Shown one piece after another: positions 12,612-21,668 of a DNA stretch of 64,000 bases (positions are counted from its first letter, which is position 1; each line of letters opens with the position of its first letter). A model generated the notes under the pieces. It did not search any database. It saw only the letters and a list, made by a program, of their open reading frames with translations, and was not told the origin of the DNA. Made by a program: the position numbers and the translations under genes. The DNA is from Cadophora sp. MPI-SDFR-AT-0126 (taxonomy: Eukaryota > Ascomycota > Leotiomycetes > Helotiales > Ploettnerulaceae), in NCBI GenBank assembly GCA_020747065.1, contig JAGMVK010000008.1, forward strand, positions 372,001 to 436,000. The letters are read 5' to 3'.

Positions 12612-13553
12612 TTACGAGAATACAATTCTATTCCTCATAGTCCCGAGTTTCTCAATTGTCACCTCCATGATGTCTCCCTCTTTAACATATCCTGTTGGGT
12701 TCATGAACCAGCCCACACCAGAGGGTGTCCCTGTCATTACCACGGTGCCAGCTCGGACCGTACGGCCACGGGCTAGATGCACAATTATTTGTCTGATGCT
12801 CCATATCATATCTGAAGTATTGGCATCCTGCCTAACCTCTCCATTAACCTTAGTGACCAATTTCAGCCTGTGGGGATCTCCCACTATAGCGGGAGACACA
12901 AGATACGGTCCGAGGGGGCCAAAGTCATCGAACGACTTGCCGTAGCCCATCTGAAATCCTGACACTTCCTGGGGTATGTAGTTTCGTGCCGAGACATCGT
13001 TGCCAGTAGCGTACGCCAAAATGTAACTGAGAGCTTCTTCCTCTGTTGGATCTTTGCAATCTTTGCCGAAGACAAAACAAAGCTCGCCTTCGTAGTCCAG
13101 TTGCTCGCGTGCGTCGGGATGGACGTAGATGTCGTTGAACGGTCCGGTCATAGAATCAGACGGCTTCGTGAACACGACCGGTTGGCTTGGAACTGAGAAC
13201 TTCAACAGGTAAGTTGCACTATAGCCTCAAATACTTGGTATGGCTTACATTGGTTTCGTGAGCATGCTTGTGATAATTTATTCCGATGCATTGTATGATG
13301 GGCGTAGATGCGAGTGGGCATAGCAGCTTGTTCTATTAATTAGTATGATGAAAGCGGCACTGCCGTCAGAAAGATTTAATACCTTATGAATTTTCTCTGT
13401 CCTGCCAGTCTTGAAGAACCCTGCAATTGGGTCTCCTGTTAATACTTCCGCTTGTGATCCTACGGCGTCATCCTTGAAATATGGAAGGTTTCCATACTTT
13501 ATAACCCCGTGCTCATTGACGAAGCGTACGAGGTAATCGAAATTGGCCTCCAT
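12612..13553 (-). CDS. Fumarylacetoacetate hydrolase (FAH) family enzyme
   Basis: Three exons (13553-13333 start side, 13332-13249, 13199-12612, with introns 13333-13382 and 13200-13248) give 280 aa. The family uses a divalent metal to hydrolyse, hydrate or decarboxylate 2-oxo/enol acids; members include FAH, 2-hydroxyhepta-2,4-dienedioate isomerase/decarboxylase and 4-oxalocrotonate decarboxylase. Seen here: CIGINYHKHAHE at the start of the catalytic domain, LDYEGELCFVFGK carrying the acidic metal ligands, GNDVSARNYI, FGPLGPYLVSP and the MTGTPSGVGWF loop. An N-terminal extension of about 70 residues precedes the core, as in many fungal members. It is divergent from the extradiol dioxygenase with 457 bases between starts, which suggests a shared promoter and action on a ring-cleavage product. 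The exact reaction is inferred. Confidence 0.9.
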
Positions 13554-14010
13554 GATTGCTGGTTTGAGACACTGGAATTAACCTAAAAAATAACGAAGAA
13601 AAAAGCAGTGGTGATGGAGGTGGAATAATCTTGACGCTGATATACTCGGTGACTCGATGAAGAACGGTGCGAATGGTATGTGCTTCTATGCCGACAAGGC
13701 CGACATCTCCACAGGCTATTGATGATGTCAATTATCTCCCAAGTCATTCAAAGCAAGACCCGAACCGATCAATCTTCAGTTTGATACTTTGGTGGATGCA
13801 GGGTTTTACTATTTTTGTTCTCGCGACGAATACTAAACCCCGGTGCAAAATCCCGTTTCCCCGGTCCTTGGCTGGCATTCCAAACGGAAATACGGAATAT
13901 GGGGCAACAATATCTCCCCAATAATATTCAATCCATATGTACCATGTCTTTCGTCCGGATCGAATTCAATCAAGACTTCTTCTCGCAGTTACTCCCGCAA
14001 ACGAGTCACT
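13554..14010. promoter_or_regulatory. Divergent promoter region FAH / dioxygenase
   Basis: 457 bases between the start codons of two divergently transcribed cluster enzymes. It holds several CGG/CCG triplets, including ACGGAAATACGGAA at 13885-13897 and two CCCCGG-containing blocks between 13838 and 13864. A close relative of GGAAATACGGAAT (positions 13886-13898) occurs in the other divergent cluster promoter at 18170-18182 on the opposite strand, so this may be a regulator site. Confidence 0.4.
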
Positions 14011-15225
14011 ATGGCACCACTTCAGCCAAAGATCCAATTTGAGAGGCTCCTGTATACTCATTATCAGCACCAGAACCTGGCTGCTACCAACAAGTTTTTT
14101 ACAGATTTCGGGTTGACGCCAGTGCAACAGACAGAAAATACCATCTACTACCGTGGTTTTGGGGACAGCCCTTACATCTATGTCGCTGAAAGGTCTCCTG
14201 ACAGAGTCAAGCATTTCATCGGTGGCGGTTGGGTAGTAAAGTCAAAAGCCGATCTGGAAGCTGCCTCGAAACTTCCAGGAGCATCTAAAATCCAAGACTT
14301 GACGACCCCTGGCGGTGGCGAATTCGTGGATGTCAAAGATCCTCAAGGGGTCAATATCCGACTCATCTATGGAATCACGTACAGGCCAAAGGACAAGTTG
14401 CAGGACGAGCGCCCTAAGCCAGTCGTTTTCAACACTTGGGAGGATAAGCCGAGAAGAGGAGAGTTTCAGCGTTTTGAGTCCGGCCCGAGCAAGGTCCATA
14501 AACTAGGTCACTATGGTCTTGTTGTGGATAAGTCAAAATTTGAGTCGACTGTTGCGTGGTATCTTGACACATTCTCTCTCAAACCCACAGATTCTCTGTT
14601 CGACCAAGAATCCGGGAAGGATATGATGACTTTCATGCACATTGATAAAGGCGAAGAGTACACAGATCACCACGTGAGTTTTCCACAACGTCCTTCTACT
14701 CTTCATCCTGGGTGGATGTTTGCTTACAAATTGTTAGAGCTTCTTCATTCAATCCCCATCACCTCCTGTCCAAGGAAGTCACCCACATCACTCAAGTTTT
14801 GAGGTAGACAATATGGATACACAGCTGATGGGCCACCATCATCTCGAGTCAGAAGGCTGGACAAACTGCTGGGGTGTGGGAAGACATTTACTTGGAAGCC
14901 AAATTTTCGACTATTGGTGGGTGAAATTCTCAATTCTCAATCGAAGGCTAAATCCACTGCTAAGGCTATCGGTAGGTTTGACAATTCGGGGAATATCGTT
15001 GAGCATTATTCTGACGGTGACTTGGTAAATAACAAGCATACACTTGTTCGAGAGGTCGCTGCGCCTGATACGATGGCTGTCTGGGGCCCGAATGTAACAC
15101 TTGCTTTCCTGACCGGAAGTATTGAGGACATTGCCAAAGGATCAGCAATACCGAAAGTGAAGAAGATTCCGACCGTCATGACTGAGGAGGAGCGAGCACC
15201 CACTCCAGCTTCAGCTTCAGGCTAG
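14011..15225 (+). CDS. Type I extradiol ring-cleavage dioxygenase (VOC superfamily)
   Basis: Predicted Fe(II) catechol 2,3-dioxygenase-like enzyme that opens a catecholic ring beside the two hydroxyls. Exons 14011-14673, 14738-14916 and 14976-15225 give 363 aa, a two-domain length slightly above the usual 290-310 because of a C-terminal tail. The metal triad is intact: His167 in LGHYGLVVD, His238/239 in HHSSFEVDN and Glu290 in GNIVEHYSDGD. GWTNCWGVGRHLLGSQIFDYW is broken by the second intron exactly at the Trp codon, and splicing restores it. The start chosen is the ATG before APLQPKIQFERLLY, where the first VOC domain begins; the frame is open further upstream but with no matching residues. 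Likely substrates are catechol or alkyl/carboxy catechols; specificity cannot be read. It ends about 50 bases from a dead LINE fragment. Confidence 0.92.
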
Positions 15226-15272
15226 ATATGTAATCGTAGTTATATCAATGCAAATGGACTTGATTGATTGAT

Positions 15273-16855
15273 TTATTCGTAGACCGATGCCGCGCTGTCG
15301 TTGCCCTCTGTGCCTATGTGAGCCGGGACCCAGTGGAAATCTGGCTCTATCCCTTTGCGTGTCATCTTTCCTATCATCCAGAGTATCTGAAGGAGGATAT
15401 ATTGGCCGGATTGAATGTCTGGCTTGGCCACGGACCTGGTTGCTGCCCGGTTGTCTGTGAAAATTATGACGGCTCTGTGATCTTTCTTGCATGCGATCTC
15501 GAGTTCTGAAAGAAACCCTCTTACCTCGGCAGGGTAGACAGTGACCTCTAACGCCCGGCCCAGATATGACCGATGTATGCTGGAGCCATCGGCCGTCACG
15601 GCTGAAGTGCCAACCTTATCGTTGATGCAACTACTGTTCGTGGAGAGGACGAGGACTGAAGTGCGTAATCTACTCACGACCAAGTCATACTCTTCCTTCC
15701 TACGCTTCTTGTCAGGTGTAATGTGCATGTTTGGCGGCCTCCACCAAGGTGCGATGATGTATGGTTGCTTGGGTTCTAGTCGGTGCTCAGGTTGTTGCCC
15801 TACTCGTCATCTGAGATAGTGTTCTACTTTTCCCATAGGGCTCCACGTCCAATCCGCCTTCTCCCACGGACCATGCGTGATGCAACGCCTTCGGGGTACC
15901 CTTACGTCTCTGATGTACTGGTGAATGGGGCTGGTTCTGATGCACATTGCCGCGTCCCAGAGGTGTTTGTTGAGCTATTGGGGAGTTGGTTTGACATAGT
16001 ATTCTATTTACAGTGCTGCCGTGGAGGTTACCTTAAATGCTCCGGCTGCCATTTGCAGGCCCTTGTACTGTATGGACTTGATCCAGTCTACCACTCTCTC
16101 CTAATGGCTCGCTTTTCCGGTGGGAATGTACCACGCCGAGCACCCGTAGAGTACTTCTGGGAGGATCATTGCTTGGTACACTTTCCTTAAGTTCAGCAGG
16201 CTTATTCCCCACGTCGACCCAGTTATTCGGGATAGCATTTTGAGGCGGTTGTGCGCTTTAACTCGTAAGGACTCCAGGTGGGCGTTCCATAGCACGCTAG
16301 TATCTAGGGTAGACCCCAAATACTTAGCCTGCGGTGTTGGTTCGATCGTCTTCTCTTCATCCAACTCCAGTTCTTGATCGAGGTCGAATTCCTTTGGTTT
16401 CTTTGTGAGGTGTAGGAGCGTGTACTTGTTCGGTGTAAATACAGAGCCGTGTTTCTTTGCCCAGGCTTCACATTCGGCATGCACCTGTTAGAGCCTTCTA
16501 CAGTTCTCCTCCGTTGTTCGACTGGACACGAGGATGGCTATGTCGTCTATGTACCCGCTGGTGCACATAGGTCGAATGACTGCTGCACCTTGCATTCTAT
16601 CACTTGCCACTCTGCCCCCTCCGTGGCAAATACCAGGTTGAGAGTGGTTTCCTGGCATCTTGACTGCCAGGTGCATATCCCGGGAGGGAGGAGAAGATCT
16701 AGGTGGCACTTCTCTAAGATGTCTAGCAGTTCTTCGGAGTCACGCCGTCCCATGTGGTATTTTTTTAAGCTCACTCCATACACTTCACTTTGTAAATGTA
16801 AACTATAAAACCAATAAGAAAAGCTATCAAAATATTTGAAATCCAACACATTATC
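15273..16855 (-). mobile_element. Truncated, internally deleted non-LTR retrotransposon (Tad1-like LINE)
   Basis: Reading on the minus strand from 16855: the end of an apurinic endonuclease domain (ELLDILEKCHLDLLLPPG, then LVFATEG), then a jump straight to the reverse transcriptase catalytic box GYIDDIAILVSS at about 16560-16525, the RT thumb (QAKYLGSTLDTSVLWNAHL, near 16330-16270), and an RNase H domain at 15728-15290 with ADGSS, AEVRG, TDNRAA and WVPAHIG. The link between endonuclease and RT lacks the rest of both domains, so there is a large internal deletion plus a frameshift. Both ends are cut off: there is no ORF1, no poly-A tail and the RNase H domain stops early. It sits between the dioxygenase and the alpha/beta hydrolase, so the cluster was interrupted without loss of those genes. 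Confidence 0.85.
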
Positions 16856-16859
16856 CTTC

Positions 16860-17642
16860 TCACAACTTTTCGACGCAGCCCTTGATATGCGCCGCTAACA
16901 CCTCCGGAACACTAACCTGCGGAAAATGCATACTCGGCAGCAATCTTAACTGAATTCCTGCTTGAACACCAAGAACAACGTTATCAAAATATAGCTCCAT
17001 CGGTGATAAAGCCCCTACAGTCCAAGTCACATTGATCCCGGTCAAATCCTCCTTCGTCAACTTATGATTCTCCACCAGAGGAAAATAGTTCCTCGCCCAA
17101 ACAACAAAATTTCTATCCAACCTTTCATGATACTCTGACCCAAGTGCCTCCCAGGCGGCTTTATCCTCATTCATGAGATTTGCGTAGATGTGTCGGCATT
17201 TCTGGACAAGTATTTCGTCATCTTGTTCGTTGCGAAGAGCTAGGATTGGTGGGGGAGGTGACAGTGGAAGTTCATGGATAATGACATTTCTCACTCTATT
17301 AGGATGGTGTTTTCCCAAGGCAAGTGCAATCAAACCCCCTGAGCTGCAGCCGAAGAATGTTGCGGTGGGGATAGAGAGTGCATCCATGAGTCCGATGATT
17401 TGGGTTGCTACTTTAGCAGGACTGAGGTCTTTTAGGGCATCTGGGGGGCAGGTAGTGTGGGAGAATCCGGGCATGTCGAAGGTTGTTATTTTGAAAGAGG
17501 AGGAGAGGAGGCTTGAGAGGATGGTGAATGAGGCGTGGTCGCCTTCCCCTGAGGGGATGAGAACGACATCAGCACCTTGGCCTTGTTGGGCTACGTGCCA
17601 GGTTATGCCGTCTGGCGTGGGGATTGACGACGTTTGGGCCAT
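16860..17642 (-). CDS. Alpha/beta hydrolase (possible meta-cleavage-product hydrolase)
   Basis: Single-exon 260-aa serine hydrolase without a signal peptide, so cytosolic. The nucleophile elbow is G-C-S-S-G with Ser100, followed by GGLIALALGKHHPNRV; the oxyanion-side strand reads DVVLIPSGEGDHASF near residue 25, and the catalytic His is probably in LLPSMHFPQVS near residue 240. Length and layout match small C-C bond hydrolases and esterases/haloperoxidase-type members of the fold. Its position next to an extradiol dioxygenase suggests that it hydrolyses the ring-opened 2-hydroxymuconate-semialdehyde-type product, but an esterase or lactonase role is equally compatible with the residues. The LINE fragment ends a few bases after the stop codon, so the native 3' region may have been replaced. 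Confidence 0.85.
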   Translation of the reverse strand: MAQTSSIPTPDGITWHVAQQGQGADVVLIPSGEGDHASFTILSSLLSSSFKITTFDMPGFSHTTCPPDALKDLSPAKVATQIIGLMDALSIPTATFFGCSSGGLIALALGKHHPNRVRNVIIHELPLSPPPPILALRNEQDDEILVQKCRHIYANLMNEDKAAWEALGSEYHERLDRNFVVWARNYFPLVENHKLTKEDLTGINVTWTVGALSPMELYFDNVVLGVQAGIQLRLLPSMHFPQVSVPEVLAAHIKGCVEKL

Positions 17643-19114
17643 ATCTCTGAATTGAATACTTGTATTGAGTTTGATGATGTGAATGGCCTATCTAGAGGTG
17701 CACCCTGTGGAGAGAGTTGAAAACGCTCGGTTGACCATATCCTACTTGGATTCTTGATAAAGAGACAAGAAAACACGGAAAAATGGCACTGACAGTTGGA
17801 TGGTTGCACTTTGTGTAATCGAGACAAAAATTTGTAGTGCTGTATATTTTGCAGGACCGCTGTAGAAATCAGAAGTGGAATAGGGCTGTATTTGTATATT
17901 GGAGCTGGTCTTTCCAAGAGCGGTACCACTTAGGTGCGTGCCAATGCTGCAGCCACTCATAATATTCGGAAAGAATTCTCGGACTCCAGAAGTCTATTCG
18001 AGCATCTGAAGGTGGTCATGTTTTGTAAGCTGAAACCCAAAGGGCAGAAGCAAGCAAAGAGTCGATCTAGAGTCTCCAAATTACAAACCGAGGTTCTGGT
18101 CATGCAAGGTTTCGGAGGCTACCATAGAATTTTCGGGCGAGGCTTCAGACCCCGCATTTTGTCCCGGTAATCCCGTATTCCCAGCGTCGGTTGGGGAGTT
18201 AAATAGTGTTTGGATTATGGATTGAACCCGCAGAAGGCCAGCATGCACTACTCCATCATCAAAAGAAGCCATATCATTCAAGCTAGGAAGAAAACAAAAG
18301 CCATGTCCTAGTCCACAGCAGCCAGTTTTCACCGTTGGAGGTGCACACGCTCAGTTATTTCAAGTTCCGGCTTTGGCATCATTTGTTTATTCAGACCAAT
18401 GTAATAGTGAATTCATCACCCTCGTGCACGAACAGTTCCACCTGTTAAACCAACCGTGAAAGCTGCAACTGAACTTAAGGAGAATCACTCTAATTGAATG
18501 TGAAGATGTATAATCAGCGATGGCACTTAGACTCCGAAAACCCATCCGGGAATTCGAGAACTCCCCGTCCCCGGTAAGAGGTCGCTAATCCCAGGGAGGG
18601 ACCCTGAGCATCATCAAGCTGACTCATTAGCGTGCTCTGGGCTCATCGCTGCTTGGGTTCGAGCAGCGACTGCTCTAGTCTAAAGACAGAAGTGGACTTT
18701 GTAGAGGTCCGGATTTGGTTCTAATTATATCATTACTAAGTAAGGTAAGTACAGATCGAAGGCGTCGAGAAATCAAACTACGTGAGCGTAATAACAGGTC
18801 GGGCCCACGTTTCAAGCGGGATCCCGGCTCTTCACACAAATCTCCCGGGCCCGGTTGAATGAAAGGGGAGAGACAGAAGCGAAGAACAACCTCCGGATTC
18901 TGCCAGGGTGTTTAGGGAAACAATGGCGTAAAGTTAACCATTTGATATGGTCCTACGGAAAGGATTCTCGCCGCATACAATAGGGTGTGATCTTCGCTTC
19001 TGTTTAGTCTTTTTCTTACGAATTGCTTGGAAACTGCTCTTTTCCTTATAATTGTCGATTCCTAGCCCAGGATAGGAAAATAATCTATTCCATCGTCATT
19101 CCTCATTTATTAAA
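17643..19114. other. Divergent region between hydrolase and FAD monooxygenase
   Basis: 1.47 kb without a recognisable gene, carrying the promoters of both flanking cluster genes. There are several CGG/CCG-rich spots (near 18150-18190, 18545-18580, 18830-18855). The best match to the divergent FAH/dioxygenase promoter element is at 18170-18182 on the minus strand (GGGAATACGGGAT). Confidence 0.5.
18170..18182 (-). promoter_or_regulatory. Possible shared cluster promoter element
   Basis: GGGAATACGGGAT on the minus strand matches GGAAATACGGAAT at 13886-13898 at 11 of 13 positions. TACGGA cores also occur at 11720-11725 and 18954-18959 upstream of other cluster genes. Found by eye; such a short match can occur by chance. 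Confidence 0.25.
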
Positions 19115-20510
19115 ATGGCTGTTGAGTTCTCAGACAACTTGACTTCAGCCAAACAAGCTACCATTGCAATAGTTGGAGGCGGAATCGCCGGCGTAACCCT
19201 TGCCGCCGGAATTCTACGACATGCTCCTCATGTCTCCATCACGCTTTACGAAGCTGCCTCTGCTTTCGGTGAAATCGGTGCAGGCGTCGGTTTCGGCCCA
19301 AATGCTGTTACCGCCATGACTTTGATTGATCCCGCGATCAGGGAAGGATTTGAAAGGCGAGCGACGTATAATCAAACTGAGGCTAAGAAGCATGATGTGT
19401 TTGATCTTCGGGTCGGGGATGAGCGTTTGGATACTATCAAATGGAATACTGCAAGGGGGAGTCAACCAGGTGGTGGAGAACTAGGCTTGGGACCTCCTTT
19501 TCATACCATCGCCGCTCCATGGGGCCAGGCAAGCGTGCATCGAGCTCATTTCTTGGATGAAGTTGTCAAATTGCTCCCAAAGGGTGTTGCGCAACATAGA
19601 AAGAGGCTCGTAGATATCGAGCCTAGTGCCAGTGGTGGTGTTTTACTCCGCTTCGAGGATGGGACATCTGCGGAGCATGATGCCATAATTGGATGTGATG
19701 GGATTAAGAGCAATACACGTCTACTTCTCCTTGGCGAGAAGGATCCTGCGGCTCGCGCAGTGTTTTCTGGCAAGTATGCTTACCGTGGCTTGGTGCCGAT
19801 GGATCAGGCGGTCAAGCTTCTGGGTGATGAGTTGGCCCGGAATGGTCAAATGTATGTGGGATATCATGGCCACATCGTGACTTTCCCTATTGAGAAAGGA
19901 CGCACGATGAATGGTGAGTATCCCTCCCGTTTCCTTCGTTATTAATCTAAATACGTCTGACGGAAACAATACAGTCGTTGCATTCTCCAGCAAGGAGACG
20001 TGGGACCAGGAAGCTTGGGTTGTATCAACCTCTAAAGAGGCTCTCTATGCAGATTTCGAAGGCTGGGGACCAACAGTGCACAGTGTCCTGCAGCTCATGC
20101 AAAAGACCGATATCTGGGCACTCTTCGATCATCCACCAGCATCTTCGTACAGCAAAGGAAGGATCTGTCTTTTGGGAGACGCCGCTCACGCATCTACGCC
20201 GCATCAAGGAGCTGGCGCAGCTATGGCTCTCGAAGATGCCTATGTAATGAGCCGTCTACTAGCCACTGTGAGCTCCACAGAGGATATAGAAGCCGCTTTC
20301 CAGAGTTTTGACACTATCCGAAGACCCCGGACGCAGAAACTTGTCAAGACAAGTCGCGAGTCTGGCAAATTGTTTGACTTCGAACTTGAAGGAGTGGGTG
20401 ATAACATTGATTTGATTCGAGAAGATGCAAAGCAAAGGTTTCATTGGATTTGGCATGATAATTGGGCCGGCGAGGTTGATAAAGCCAAAAGGGTACCTGG
20501 GGGATCATAA
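19115..20510 (+). CDS. FAD-dependent monooxygenase, salicylate-hydroxylase-like
   Basis: Group A flavin monooxygenase, predicted to hydroxylate (and possibly decarboxylate) an aromatic acid with NAD(P)H and O2. One intron (19914-19974) gives 444 aa, the usual length for the family. Motifs in order: GGGIAG dinucleotide fold at residues 21-26, the EIGAGVGFGPNAV segment near residue 52, IIGCDGIKS (DG motif, near residue 193), and GRICLLGDAAHASTPHQGAG (GD motif, near residue 334), which binds the FAD ribityl chain. No signal peptide or membrane helix, so it is cytosolic. If the substrate is salicylate the product is catechol, which is what the neighbouring extradiol dioxygenase would need. 6-hydroxynicotinate- or kynurenine-type substrates cannot be excluded. 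Confidence 0.9.
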
Positions 20511-21668
20511 CAAATGTTGTTTCGCAAAGTTCATATATAATGTATCTTGTATTTGCTACTTTCTTGTCATGAGAATTGGGGTCTTCCCTTCTACGGCATC
20601 GATCTGCCCTGTACTCTCTTTATGAACTAGTGCGTAAGTTCACAGAATCTGGAGGTTTTTCTGAGAGATTCCTCGTGAGTAGCAAAGGGGGGCCGGAGGT
20701 GGAGGGGGGACGTGGGGAAGTGCTCGTTTATGGCCATCACTCTACTGATCTTTAGATGCTCGGAGTGGTATTGCGACATAATTTCGGCGGCCGAAATTTT
20801 CATTGTTCGGGACCCTCGCACCGCGCTGTTTGTTTTATTGTCCATTACTGTCCACGTCGCAATATCTTCAATCAGATACGACCAAATTATAGTCTTTCCA
20901 GTAAATTCAATTCTGCAGAATGATCAATTCAGTTGAGATAAACTTTAACGAAACCCAAATTCCAAAACTCGTTTTCATATTTGAATCTAAGATCATTAAG
21001 CTGGTGAAGTGACGTACCTTTAATTTTAGGTAAAGGTTCACAAAAAGGATTTTCTTCTTCATAACGATCTGTTTTAAAAGCAATTACGAGTTTCAACTTT
21101 GTCTTAGTGCTGATTTTCGTTTTCTGTGATTTCAGGATTCGGAAATTCTTAGTACAAAAGTTGCTCTCAACTACCTCATTTTCTATAATCGGAGTGAGAG
21201 GGGGGGGGGGGGGGGGGGGGCGACCCTTAGCCACTGTACTTTCTAGAACGTAACTTTCCCTGATTAACATCACAGGCCTGCGTCACCCACTGGGCGGCCA
21301 TGGTATCTCAAGAACGTTGCTTTACTATCGACGACAGAAAACACGTGGCCAATTAAGGCAGATGCGGAACACCAAAGTCAAAGTATCAAAGAATTATTTT
21401 CATACTACACAACAATAGAAATCAAATTCGCTCTTTGGGATCACTTTACATATAGCATTTTTGTTTCTCTTCCAAATCTTATTTACCATTTGCACCCAGC
21501 GTCTTAGACATTAATGGAATAAGTAACTTACCTCGCCCATTTTTTTCTGTCGTCGATAGCCTTGATAAGTAAGGCATCATACACGAATAAACGACGTCCA
21601 TAATCGATCTTTTATTGCTAATTGAGTAAGCTCCGCAACTAACATTAATAACCTAAGAAGCAGATAAA
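20511..21668. other. Intergenic, AT-rich, with a long G tract
   Basis: No supported gene. The minus frame at 20929-21273 is open mainly through the G/C homopolymer (a proline run) and matches nothing I know. The segment from 20900 to 21660 is AT-rich and may be degraded mobile DNA. Confidence 0.5.
21200..21220. repeat. 21-base G homopolymer
   Basis: An uninterrupted run of 21 G, the longest mononucleotide run in the window. It lies in AT-rich sequence. The exact length is uncertain because homopolymers are prone to sequencing and assembly error. Confidence 0.8.

Noticed and set aside
20929..21273. Minus frame with a polyproline run
   Set aside because: The proline run is just the G homopolymer read on the other strand; the rest is AT-rich with no recognisable family.
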